From positions 1-22,434 of the forward strand of contig CAZXOC010000103.1 in NCBI GenBank assembly GCA_964642165.1: a stretch of DNA of 22,434 nucleotides, in the 5' to 3' direction. Each line of letters begins with the position of its first letter. The first letter of the stretch is position 1. The position numbers were made by a program, and so were the translations under genes. Below, piece after piece: positions 1-8,363 of this stretch. Source of the stretch: CAYRVX01 sp964642165 (GTDB lineage Bacteria; Planctomycetota; Phycisphaerae; SM23-33). A model generated the notes under the pieces. That model worked only from the letters and a program-made list of their open reading frames with translations, made no database searches and was not told where the DNA came from.

Positions 1-225
1 CGCCCGCCTTCGCCGCCGCATAAGCCCGGCCTTCTGAGGGAGGCGTCAATCAATCGAGACTTACAGCCGTTTCGCGGGGGGCGATGCACGGGGGCGGGAG
101 GCCTGAGAATTTCGCCGGAAGTGTCGAAAAGTGTCGCGCAACGGCGCGTTCGGACGCAGCGCAGCCGCCGCCAGACCCTCCCAGCCGACTGAGTATGGCC
201 TTGTGACGAAAGCGTTTATGATGAG
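1..225. other. Intergenic sequence at the left edge, no gene recognised
   Basis: No open frame here has recognisable protein features. The only structure I see is a direct repeat of AAGTGTCG at 119-126 and 129-136, a 10-base period or about one helical turn. That spacing could suit a regulator site, but two copies of an 8-mer may be chance. The stretch together with the weak ORF at 226-615 makes about 600 bases without a confident gene. Confidence 0.5.
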
Positions 226-615
226 TTACTGCCTTGGGCCGCTTCCCTTCCTCGCCACGAGCCACAGCCAACGGGGGTCCTGCCCACCACTGAATACGTC
301 GCCGTCCATCGTTCGCAGCTCGATCTCCGTAAAGCCCGCCTTCGGCAACTCTTCCATCGCTGCCCGGAGGCGGCGCTGGCCTTGGTGGTCGGACGGTCGG
401 CAGGACCCGGCGGGAAGGGCTGGGCCGCCAACAGCATCAACGCTCGAGCGCGCCATGCCGCGTCCACAGCGAGGGATCTTCGGGCCGTTGAGGCAGGCTC
501 CCGTAGGGAGGCGAAGCTCGAACCGCATGTTCAGGCGGAGCTTCCTGTACTGCGCGGGGTCGGTCAGCGTGAAGGGCGAGCGGAGGACGGCCCGAGGAAC
601 ACTCCCCATGGACAC
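226..615 (-). CDS. Uncertain ORF with a methyltransferase-like C-terminal tail, possible gene remnant
   Basis: A GTG-started frame of 129 residues, with an ATG two codons later at 609. I do not recognise the whole protein. Its last 40 residues read like the end of a class I SAM-dependent methyltransferase: EELPKAGFTEIELRT followed by a WLWLVARKG strand, the usual final helix-strand hairpin. No upstream SAM-binding motif (GxGxG) is present, and the middle is low-complexity. If the resemblance is real, this is a decayed or rearranged 3' fragment rather than a working enzyme. It lies just downstream of the 3' end of the tRNA-Arg gene, a common site of insertion and decay. It could equally be a non-coding open frame in GC-rich DNA. 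Confidence 0.25.
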   Translation of the reverse strand: MSMGSVPRAVLRSPFTLTDPAQYRKLRLNMRFELRLPTGACLNGPKIPRCGRGMARSSVDAVGGPALPAGSCRPSDHQGQRRLRAAMEELPKAGFTEIELRTMDGDVFSGGQDPRWLWLVARKGSGPRQ

Positions 616-628
616 CGCTGGGCTCCAT

Positions 629-702
<74 letters not shown>

Positions 703-777
703 TGCTCGCCGCGTCAGACCCGGGCCCGCAGGGGGCTCGCGCTCCAGCCGCACACCCTCGTCCGACGCAGATTCTGA

Positions 778-806
778 ACTATACCCAACCGCCCCGCGTA
801 CGTCAA
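778..806 (-). promoter_or_regulatory. Sigma-70-type promoter for tRNA-Arg
   Basis: On the minus strand, TTGACG (806-801) and TATAGT (783-778) are separated by 17 bases, each one mismatch from consensus. Transcription would begin near 771 and run into the tRNA 5' end at 702. The next gene on the other side, pyrK, points the opposite way. Confidence 0.6.
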
Positions 807-839
807 GCCCGACCGCGCGGTCAGCCGTTGCCCCGGCCC

Positions 840-867
840 TTGCCGGCGCGTCCGGGCGACCTATAAT
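840..867 (+). promoter_or_regulatory. Promoter for pyrK with a very short leader
   Basis: TTGCCG (840-845), a 16-base spacer and a perfect TATAAT (862-867) lie just before pyrK. Transcription would start near 873-875, after the GTG at 870, so the ATG at 882 is the likely start. Only 7-9 leader bases remain, and no Shine-Dalgarno motif is visible. Confidence 0.45.
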
Positions 868-881
868 CGGTGGCTCAGCCC

Positions 882-1847
882 ATGAGCCCAAGCGATGCGA
901 CAAGCCGCCGGCGCGGGACGTTCCTCGCCGAGGTCGCCGCCAACGAGAGGCTCTGCGACGAGCACTACCTCCTCGGCCTCCGTGTCCCGTCGTTCCCCGC
1001 CACGCAGCCGGGGCAGTTCGTCCAGGTTCAGTGCTGCCGGCCCGACCGCCAGCCGGGCCCGCGCGCGGTGGACTGGCCGGCGGATCGGCCGCCCCGGCTC
1101 GCCCAGGCGGACCTGCGCCGCAACGAGGCGCTGCTCCGCCGCCCCTTTAGCCTGGCTGGACGACGCGACCGGAGCGGCGGCGCGGAAGTGGAGATCCTCT
1201 ACCGCGTCGTCGGGGCGGGCACCGCCTGGCTGGAATCGCTCTCGCCGGGCGACGCCGTGAGCGTGCTCGGCCCGCTGGGCAACGCCTTCCCGATCCGCGA
1301 CGAGAAGCCCGCGGCCGTGCTGGTCGGCGGCGGGGTCGGCATCCCGCCGCTGATCTACCTCGGCGAGTCGCTGGCCCGGCGGCGGAAGCGCGCGGTGGCC
1401 TTCTGCGGCGTGCGGAGCGCGAACCTGCTGCCGCTGAGGCTCAGGCAGCCGCCCCCGCCGCCGACGTCGGCGCAACCGGCGCCGTGCGTGGAGGAATTCG
1501 CCGCAAACGGCATCGACGCGATCATCACGACCGACGACGGTTCGCTCGGTGTGCGGGGGTTCGTTCACGAGGCCTTCGAGCGCTGGCTTGGCGCGGCCGG
1601 GCCGCCGAGCGACCAGCTCGTGGTCTACGCGTGCGGGCCGGAGCCGATGATGCGCGCCGTCGGCGAGGCCTGCATCGCCCGGGGCATCGACTGCCAGCTT
1701 GCCCTGGAGCGCCACATGGGTTGCGGCATGGGGACCTGCCAGTCCTGCGTGTTCCGGATGCGGTCGGAGAACGAGCGGGGATGGGAGTACAAGCTCGTCT
1801 GCGCCGACGGGCCGGTCTTCGACGCCCGCGACATCGTCTGGGAGTAG
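882..1847 (+). CDS. pyrK: Dihydroorotate dehydrogenase electron transfer subunit (PyrK)
   Basis: PyrK carries electrons from the FMN of class 1B dihydroorotate dehydrogenase through a [2Fe-2S] cluster and FAD to NAD+, in cytoplasmic pyrimidine synthesis. The 321-residue product shows the ferredoxin-reductase order: an FAD-binding RRPFSLAG (86-93), a nucleotide-binding GGGVGIPPL (149-157), a CGPEPMM motif (251-257) and a C-terminal cluster of Cys281, Cys286, Cys289 and Cys307 (C-x4-C-x2-C-x17-C). It is longer than typical PyrK (about 250-290 residues, from memory) because of an Arg/Pro-rich stretch near 53-85 and a Pro-rich loop near 187-202. ATG 882 is preferred over GTG 870 because a TATAAT box overlaps the region before 870. 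No pyrD lies in the window, so the catalytic partner is encoded elsewhere. Related ferredoxin-reductase subunits such as sulfhydrogenase gamma are less likely because of the PyrK-type cysteine spacing. Confidence 0.87.
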   Translation: MSPSDATSRRRGTFLAEVAANERLCDEHYLLGLRVPSFPATQPGQFVQVQCCRPDRQPGPRAVDWPADRPPRLAQADLRRNEALLRRPFSLAGRRDRSGGAEVEILYRVVGAGTAWLESLSPGDAVSVLGPLGNAFPIRDEKPAAVLVGGGVGIPPLIYLGESLARRRKRAVAFCGVRSANLLPLRLRQPPPPPTSAQPAPCVEEFAANGIDAIITTDDGSLGVRGFVHEAFERWLGAAGPPSDQLVVYACGPEPMMRAVGEACIARGIDCQLALERHMGCGMGTCQSCVFRMRSENERGWEYKLVCADGPVFDARDIVWE

Positions 1848-1875
1848 GCCCGGCTCGGCGCGTCGCTGTATCCGT

Positions 1876-3297
1876 CTACCGGCCGCCGGGCGCCGAGGAC
1901 GACCGGATCAGCAGGCGGCAGATGTCCTCCTGGAGGCGTTTGGCCGGGGCGCTGCCGCCGCGAAGGCGGTTGACCAGCACGGAGAAGGCGAACTCGACGC
2001 GCGCGTGGTCGTCCAGCGTGTAGCCGCTGAGGCAGGAGACGCCGGCGATGTAGCCCGTCTTGCCCACGACGCGCCCTCGGCAGGTCGCATCGAGGAACCG
2101 TCCGGCGAGCGTGCCGCTGGTGCCGCCGATGGGCAGGCTCTCCAGGAGCACGGAGGCATCGGGCCGTCTCGCCACGCCGGCCAGGAGCTCCGCGATCGCG
2201 ATGGGCGTCACGCGGTTGCCGCGCCCCAGCCCCCCGCCGTCGGCCGCGACAATGCTCCCCGCCGGCAGCCGGTACGTCCGCGTGAGCGTGCGCGCGAGCA
2301 TGTCGGCCGAGCCGTTCCAGGTGCCGTCGCCGGCCCGCAGGAAGATCGCCTCGGCCACCAGGTTCAGGCTGCGCTGGTTGGCCCGGCGCAGGGCAACGAA
2401 CAGCGGCGTGGTGGTCAGGCAGAGGCACCTCGCGCGGGACCACTCGACCTGGCGGGGGGCCACGCACCGAACGCGCCCGGTGACCGGCACGCCGGCCCGC
2501 AGCAGCCGCTCGGCCAGGACGCGCCCCAGCAGCAGGGGCGGATGATCGACGGCGACGCTGATGGGCTCGTCCGTCGCGCGGGCCACCGTGCCGGTGAAGG
2601 TCAGCACGGCATCCTGCCGGCTGAGGCGAAGCGACCAGACGTGGTTCCGGCCGGGCTTGAGACGGTTGACGGCGTGAAGGAAGCGGCTGTGGGGGCGGAT
2701 GACGGGGCGGACGCGCCCGCCGACGCGGGCGAACGTCACGTCGATGCAGTTGTCGTGGAAGTTGAGCATCGAGACGGGAGCGGCGTACCAGCGCGTGCGT
2801 TGTGCGGCGGGCCAGGCCGGGTGCCGCGCCGGGCGCCCGGGCGGGTCGCACAGGAGCACGTCGCGGAGCGGGCGGGCGGCGTGGCGCCGGACGGCGGCGG
2901 CCCAGCGATCCAGCTCGTGGTAGATGCTCTGTCCGCGTGCGGCGGCGAGGCGCGGGTCGCCCACCGTCGGGTCGCCGTCGCCGGCGACGAGCAGGTCCTC
3001 GCCCAGCAGGAACACGCCGGTGGCGAAGCGGAAGCCCGCGCCCAGGCGCGTCAGCGCGAACGCCGAGGTCAGCAGCTTCTGGTTGCTGGCGGGCAGGAAC
3101 AACTCGGCGCCGCGAAGGGAGACGACCCGGCGGGCGGTCTTCAGGTCCACCACGCACACGCCCGCGACCGCGCCGGTGGCCCGCTCGAACGCCGCGACGC
3201 GCTCGGCAATCTGCTGTCGGAGCGTCGCCGCGCCGGCCCGGCTGGCCGACGTGGCGGCGATCGCGCAGCACGCGATGGCTGTCGAAAGCAAGCTCAC
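1876..3297 (-). CDS. dacB: D-alanyl-D-alanine carboxypeptidase/endopeptidase, PBP4 type (peptidase S13)
   Basis: This family trims or cleaves peptidoglycan cross-links in the periplasm. The 473-residue product has all three penicillin-binding motifs: SxxK as S71-N-Q-K74 after FLPA, SxN as S310-L-N312 in NQRSLNLVAEA, and K413-T-G in VVGKTGYIAG. The wide spacing between the first two motifs, with an inserted domain, is typical of PBP4. The first 23 residues form a short hydrophobic signal peptide, cut near AGA-ATL, although the n-region lacks the usual positive charge. GTG at 3297 is the only reasonable start after the pfkA stop, since no ATG lies nearby. A GGAGG is present but about 24 bases upstream, so initiation may depend on read-through from pfkA. 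It converges on pyrK with 28 bases between the stops. Confidence 0.92.
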   Translation of the reverse strand: MSLLSTAIACCAIAATSASRAGAATLRQQIAERVAAFERATGAVAGVCVVDLKTARRVVSLRGAELFLPASNQKLLTSAFALTRLGAGFRFATGVFLLGEDLLVAGDGDPTVGDPRLAAARGQSIYHELDRWAAAVRRHAARPLRDVLLCDPPGRPARHPAWPAAQRTRWYAAPVSMLNFHDNCIDVTFARVGGRVRPVIRPHSRFLHAVNRLKPGRNHVWSLRLSRQDAVLTFTGTVARATDEPISVAVDHPPLLLGRVLAERLLRAGVPVTGRVRCVAPRQVEWSRARCLCLTTTPLFVALRRANQRSLNLVAEAIFLRAGDGTWNGSADMLARTLTRTYRLPAGSIVAADGGGLGRGNRVTPIAIAELLAGVARRPDASVLLESLPIGGTSGTLAGRFLDATCRGRVVGKTGYIAGVSCLSGYTLDDHARVEFAFSVLVNRLRGGSAPAKRLQEDICRLLIRSSSAPGGR

Positions 3298-3314
3298 GAA
3301 TCCGTTCGTCTGCC

Positions 3315-3334
3315 GGCCGGGCCTCCGCCCGGCC
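3315..3334 (-). terminator. Intercistronic hairpin between pfkA and dacB
   Basis: GGCCGGGC and GCCCGGCC form a perfect 8-bp stem around a 4-base loop within the 46-base gap between the pfkA stop and the dacB start. There is no T-run after it on the minus strand. It may be an attenuating or mRNA-stabilising hairpin rather than a full intrinsic terminator. Confidence 0.4.
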
Positions 3335-3343
3335 GATACGCGC

Positions 3344-4435
<1,092 letters not shown>

Positions 4436-4487
4436 CGACGTCCTCCCGCGCCGGGCCCCCACGGCAGCCCCGCGAGCGGCCAGGATG

Positions 4488-4499
4488 ATAAGGCCTTAT
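4488..4499. promoter_or_regulatory. 12-bp palindrome in the pfkA leader
   Basis: ATAAGGCCTTAT is a perfect inverted repeat, 53 bases upstream of the pfkA start, inside an AT-rich patch that stands out from its GC-rich surroundings. It could be an operator for pfkA, or for the divergent PilZ gene. I cannot name the regulator. Confidence 0.25.
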
Positions 4500-4628
4500 T
4501 TCTTTGGTTCTTACATCGAAGCCGGCCCGGCGGACGCACCGGACAGACTGCCCGCAGCGACCCCACGGCACCGGCCACGTTGTCCGATAACATAACGACA
4601 AGCCATGGCACAACGACAGCGAATTCGT

Positions 4629-4634
4629 TATAAT
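4629..4634 (+). promoter_or_regulatory. -10 element upstream of the PilZ gene
   Basis: A perfect TATAAT lies 57 bases before the PilZ gene start. The position 17 bases upstream holds TGGCAC, a poor -35 match, so the promoter may need an activator or the box may be chance. Transcription would start near 4641. Confidence 0.3.
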
Positions 4635-4691
4635 CTCTCGTCCGGTCATTTCCGATACAACAGGTGGGGCCATGGATGAGAGGAGCCACGG

Positions 4692-5015
4692 ATGAGCGAA
4701 GCGCCACCTGCCGAGCGACGGGCATATCCCAGGTATCCCTTGGCCACCAGCGTCCAGTTCTATCATGGTCCTTCCCAGCGTGACTTCCCCGGGCGGTGCG
4801 TGGACATCTCCGTCGGGGGCCTGCTGATGTACGTTCCGGCCGCCACGCCGGTCCAGCCCGGCCAGCCGGTCCGGATCTCCGTCGGGGGACTGAGCCGACC
4901 CGAGTTCGCCCCCTTGGGTCAGAAGCCGATGGACGGGACGATCGTTCGCGTGAACCGCGCGGCGCTGCTTTCCGAAGGTCACCTCGCCGTGGGCGTGCGG
5001 TTCGCGCAAGCCTAG
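4692..5015 (+). CDS. Small PilZ-domain protein, predicted c-di-GMP receptor
   Basis: A 107-residue single-domain protein. The PilZ binding signature is complete: R10-AYP-R14 (RxxxR) near the N-terminus, then D38-I-S40-VG-G43 (DxSxxG) starting the beta barrel. The barrel continues through repeated strands to GVRFAQA at the C-terminus. PilZ proteins bind cyclic di-GMP and control motility, exopolysaccharide or gene expression by contacting partners. The partner cannot be told from this sequence, and no neighbour is an obvious target. ATG 4692 has an excellent GAGAGGAG at 4678-4685. The gene is divergent from pfkA and converges on the HDAC-like gene. It has no signal peptide or membrane segment, so it is cytoplasmic. 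Confidence 0.88.
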   Translation: MSEAPPAERRAYPRYPLATSVQFYHGPSQRDFPGRCVDISVGGLLMYVPAATPVQPGQPVRISVGGLSRPEFAPLGQKPMDGTIVRVNRAALLSEGHLAVGVRFAQA

Positions 5016-5021
5016 CCGGGG

Positions 5022-5069
5022 GGAGCCCGAACGCCGGGGCGCTGCCGCGGGGCAGCAGGGGGTGGCTCC
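5022..5069. terminator. Possible two-way terminator between the PilZ and HDAC-like genes
   Basis: The 59-base convergent gap holds nested inverted repeats: an outer GGAGCC (5022-5027) with GGCTCC (5064-5069), and an inner GCTGCC (5041-5046) with GGCAGC (5051-5056) around a 4-base loop. No T-run is seen on either strand. Position between two converging stops is the main support. Confidence 0.35.
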
Positions 5070-5074
5070 AGCCG

Positions 5075-6199
5075 TCAGAGACCCTTGTGCTTCTTGCCGG
5101 TCGCCTTGCGCGCCGGGGGCGGAGCGGCCGCGGGCACGGCCGACCCGTGGCGGATCAGCGTCCGCAGGACGCTGGCGTACTGGGCCCGCCAGGCGTCGCG
5201 GCCGTAGCCGCCGCCAAGCGTCACCGCGACGGGCACGCCGCGCCGGACGCATTCGTCGATCACCATCGCGTCACGGCGGACGATGCCCTCGGGCGTCATA
5301 GCCAGCCGGGCCAGCGGGTCACCGGCGAGCGTGTCGCAGCCGGCCTGGAGGACGACCAGCTCCGGCCGGGCCTGCTCGAACAGCTTCGGCAGCGTCCGTG
5401 CGAGGATGCGCAGCGTTTCCTCGTCGCCCGTTCCGGCCGGCAGCTCGATGTCCAGGTCGCTCGTGGCCTTGGGGATGGGGTAGATGTCGCCCTCGTGCAT
5501 GGAGAAGGTGAAGACGCCGTTGTCGCCGGCGAAGCACTCGGCCGTGCCGTTGCCCTGGTGCACGTCGAGGTCCACCACGAGTGCCCGGCGGATGCGTCCG
5601 GCGGCCCGGAGGTCGCGAATCGCGATGGCGATGTCGTTGTAGATGCAGAAGCCCTCGCCGGTGTCGGGCTTGGCGTGGTGGTATCCGCCGGCGAGGTTGA
5701 TCGCCACGCCGTGGCGCAGCGCCAGGCGCCCCGCCAGGACCGTCCCGCCCGTCGCGTGGCGGAACGCCCGAACGATCGCCGCGTCGGCCACCCGCGGCGG
5801 GAGCTTGCCGATCTTGGGCTGCTCCAGGTAGCGGCCCACCGCCGCCGAGCTCCGCAGCGACGCGACAAATGCCGGCGTGTGCACGCGCAGGATCTGCTCC
5901 TCCGTCACCGGCCGTGGCACGAACACGTCCGGCGGCCGCAGGGCCCCCGACGCCACCAGCGCCCGGTAGATCCGCGCGTACTTGTGGATGTCGAAGCTGT
6001 GCAGCCGCTCCAGCCCGCCGAGGTCGATCTGGTACTCGCGCGAGTAGACCACCGCCACGCGTCCCCCGACGGCCCGCCCCGGGCGCGGCGTCGCGACCTG
6101 GCGCATCGCCATCTTGCCCGCGCCGCCGCCGCAGGAAGGCAGCGCCACCGACGCCGCCACCAGGACGGCACGCAGGGCCCGCCGAGCCGGACGAGCCAT
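5075..6199 (-). CDS. Exported lipoprotein of the histone deacetylase/acetylpolyamine amidohydrolase superfamily (class IV, HDAC11-like)
   Basis: The 374-residue protein has a lipoprotein signal peptide: Arg-rich n-region, hydrophobic core, and lipobox ALPSC with Cys23. The mature part is a zinc-dependent deacetylase fold. The class IV N-terminal pattern appears as HSFDIHKYARIYRAL (67-81). The catalytic His pair is in GGYHHAKPD (His164, His165). Zinc ligands are Asp202 and His204 in DLDVHQGNGT and Asp279 in AGCDTLAGDPL. The transition-state Tyr is Tyr322 in LGGGYG. All key residues are present, so it should be active. Known relatives act on acetyl-lysine, acetylpolyamines or fatty-acyl groups, usually in the cytoplasm. 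Here the substrate would be extracytoplasmic and is unknown. ATG 6199 follows GGAAG by 5 bases. An ATG at 6235 in frame is an alternative and keeps the lipobox. It is probably transcribed with the metallo-beta-lactamase gene 68 bases upstream. Confidence 0.88.
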   Translation of the reverse strand: MARPARRALRAVLVAASVALPSCGGGAGKMAMRQVATPRPGRAVGGRVAVVYSREYQIDLGGLERLHSFDIHKYARIYRALVASGALRPPDVFVPRPVTEEQILRVHTPAFVASLRSSAAVGRYLEQPKIGKLPPRVADAAIVRAFRHATGGTVLAGRLALRHGVAINLAGGYHHAKPDTGEGFCIYNDIAIAIRDLRAAGRIRRALVVDLDVHQGNGTAECFAGDNGVFTFSMHEGDIYPIPKATSDLDIELPAGTGDEETLRILARTLPKLFEQARPELVVLQAGCDTLAGDPLARLAMTPEGIVRRDAMVIDECVRRGVPVAVTLGGGYGRDAWRAQYASVLRTLIRHGSAVPAAAPPPARKATGKKHKGL

Positions 6200-6267
6200 C
6201 GTGCTTCCGTCCCATCTTCCTGCAAGTGCGTCCATGGGAGGCCCCTTCGTAAGCCGGAGCCGCGCCG

Positions 6268-8268
6268 TCACAGCACGACGACGGCTTCGGTGAACTGCGG
6301 CAGATGCCTGCCGCCGTGTTGTACGTCCACGGGGATGACGTAGCGCCCGCGCTTCGCCGTGCGCGGGACCCGAAACGACAGCCGTGCCCGGCCCTCCGTC
6401 TTGGCCCGAACCGTCGCCGACGCCCAGTCGGTGGTCGGGCTGGGCCCCCTCGCCGCGGCGACAGGACGCCGCGAGTAGGCGTGGTCCCACACGCGCGGAA
6501 GCACCGCGCGGCACGCGGCGGAGCGCGGCCCGGCCGAGTGGTTCGTCACCACGACGTCGAAGCTCACCGTCGCGCCGGGCGATGCCCGCTGCTCGTAGGG
6601 ATGGCAGCGGACCCACGGCTCGTCCATGCCGTAGTTGGCGTGGTCCCACGGCACGAGTTGCCCGTAGAGCTTCTCGCGCTCGGCGAGATTGGCCCGCATG
6701 AACCGGCACTGCTCCGCCGTGAAGTCGAAGGCCACGTCCACGTGCGGGTTGAAGATGTGCGTCGGCTGGAGCTTCTCGATCAGGGCGATGCAGCGGTCGA
6801 AGCCCACGTCCGGTCCGAGCCAGTTGCGGTTGCCCGTACAGTAGTCGTCGATGCCCGACATGGTGAACGAATCGCCGGCGAAGAACATCCGCAGGTCGCC
6901 CCGCTCGACGAGCAGCCCGGCGTGGTAGAGCGTCTGGCCGGGGAAGGCGTAGGCGGTCATTCGGAACTCGTGCCACCGCCACGATTCCCCGTCCTTCGTG
7001 GGGCGGTCCACGCGGATCTTGTGCGGCGAGATGCACGGCAGGCGCCAGGCGAGCGGATCGCCGATCACGTCCGCGACGCGGCGGTCCGTGATGGCGGGGC
7101 AGTCGAAGGCCTTCCGGAAGGCCGGGATGCCGTCCACGTGGTCGTCGTGGTAGTGCGTGACCCACAGCGCCTCGACGGCGCGGACCTCGCCGGCGTCGAT
7201 GCACTTGCGGATCTGCTTCACGGCGCCGGCGCCGCCGCAGTCCATCACGAAGGCCGCCTTGTCCTTCGAGATGAGCATCCACGTCGTGCCGAAGTGCCTC
7301 AGGCACCCGGGGACGGCCTTGCCCTTGCGGATCGGCATGTGGCCCTTCCGCCCGGCGTGGGCGGCAAAGAGCTTGGGGAAGTAGTGCCGCAGCGCCGAGA
7401 TCGCCACGTACCTGTCGTAGCAGGCCTCCAGGCGGCCCGCGAGTGTGTCGATGGCCTTCGGCGGATCGTCCACGATGCGGCCGTGCGAGGGAACCAGGGC
7501 GCCGGCGTCGGCGGCCTCGATGCGCCGGAGGCTGCGGACCAGTTGCTCGCGTGCCCCGAGGAAGCCGTGGTAGTCCGTCGTCCGCGTGCCCTTCTGGAGG
7601 CTGTGGATGTCCCACACCTGCCCCTCACCGCACAGGCAATCGCCGCTGAAGGCGAAGCGCTTGCCGTCGACGTCGACGACGTAGCTGACGGCCCCGTCGG
7701 TGTGACCGGGCGTGGCCAGCACGCGGATCTTCGCGGGCCCCCACCGCAGCGCGTCGCCGCCCTTCACGACGCCGTCCACGCGAACGGGCTCGGCCAGCAT
7801 CAGGTGGTGCGGGTGGAAGCTGTAGAGATGCCACCGGTTCTTCGGGTCGCCCCAGTAGGCCGCCACCTCGTCGAAGTGGTCGCGTTCGCCGGCGGGGACG
7901 ACGATCTTCGCGCCCCGGGCCGACAGCCTCGCCGCCGCGCAGGCCTGGTCGCGGTGGTGATGCGTGAAGAGCACCCGGTCGACGGCCTCGACGCCGAGCG
8001 CCTCGAGGGCGCCGAGCACGCTGTCGTCGCCGCAGTCGATCAGCAGGGCCCGTCGGCCGTCCAGGACGATGCCGACGTGGATCGGCCCGCGATGGACAAG
8101 GAGGTGGTCGGTCAGCTTCGTGGGCATCGCCTTCCCATCCTTCCCGGCGGACGCGACGGCCGGGCGCGCGACGGCACGGGCCGCGACCGGAAGGGACCCG
8201 GCCACGGCCGCGACCCCCAGCCCCGCGCGCCGAAGGAACGCACGACGTGACAGGCCTGCGTGTTTCAT
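6268..8268 (-). CDS. Tat-exported protein with two tandem metallo-beta-lactamase domains
   Basis: A 666-residue protein. Residues 1-35 are a Tat signal (LSRRAFLRRAG, then a hydrophobic stretch). The first metallo-beta-lactamase domain (about 50-275) has H103-H-H105-R-D107-Q108 in place of HxHxDH, then His189 (TPGHT), Asp210 (SGD) and His262 (PSHG). The Gln removes one zinc-2 ligand. The second domain (about 320-530) has an intact H372-Y-H374-D-D376-H377, followed by LYHAG (His449), FAGDS (Asp465) and NPHVD (His509). Residues 560-666 look like an Ig-like beta domain (TVSFDVVVTNHSAGPRS). The fold covers lactonases, phosphodiesterases, sulfatases and others, and I cannot assign a substrate. ATG 8268 has GAGGAG 6 bases upstream and its own promoter. 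Position suggests a shared role with the downstream HDAC-like lipoprotein. Confidence 0.88.
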   Translation of the reverse strand: MKHAGLSRRAFLRRAGLGVAAVAGSLPVAARAVARPAVASAGKDGKAMPTKLTDHLLVHRGPIHVGIVLDGRRALLIDCGDDSVLGALEALGVEAVDRVLFTHHHRDQACAAARLSARGAKIVVPAGERDHFDEVAAYWGDPKNRWHLYSFHPHHLMLAEPVRVDGVVKGGDALRWGPAKIRVLATPGHTDGAVSYVVDVDGKRFAFSGDCLCGEGQVWDIHSLQKGTRTTDYHGFLGAREQLVRSLRRIEAADAGALVPSHGRIVDDPPKAIDTLAGRLEACYDRYVAISALRHYFPKLFAAHAGRKGHMPIRKGKAVPGCLRHFGTTWMLISKDKAAFVMDCGGAGAVKQIRKCIDAGEVRAVEALWVTHYHDDHVDGIPAFRKAFDCPAITDRRVADVIGDPLAWRLPCISPHKIRVDRPTKDGESWRWHEFRMTAYAFPGQTLYHAGLLVERGDLRMFFAGDSFTMSGIDDYCTGNRNWLGPDVGFDRCIALIEKLQPTHIFNPHVDVAFDFTAEQCRFMRANLAEREKLYGQLVPWDHANYGMDEPWVRCHPYEQRASPGATVSFDVVVTNHSAGPRSAACRAVLPRVWDHAYSRRPVAAARGPSPTTDWASATVRAKTEGRARLSFRVPRTAKRGRYVIPVDVQHGGRHLPQFTEAVVVL

Positions 8269-8287
8269 CACGGCTCCTCGCCGGGGG

Positions 8288-8317
8288 AGTATACCCGCGA
8301 AGGCCCCGCCGGGCCAA
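8288..8317 (-). promoter_or_regulatory. Promoter for the tandem metallo-beta-lactamase gene
   Basis: On the minus strand TTGGCC (8317-8312), an 18-base spacer and TATACT (8293-8288) precede the gene. Transcription would start near 8281, leaving a leader of about 12 bases that holds the GAGGAG ribosome site. This suggests the gene can be expressed apart from the glycosidase-like gene upstream. Confidence 0.45.
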
Positions 8318-8363
8318 CGGCACCCAAGGCGTGCGCCGGGCAGCAGATTCCGGACGGCCCGCT

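Noticed and set aside
6200..7615. In-frame upstream extension of the HDAC-like gene, which would make an 846-residue fusion
   Set aside because: The added part is a shadow of the metallo-beta-lactamase gene in another frame, and the lipoprotein signal at residue 1 of the shorter form marks the true start.
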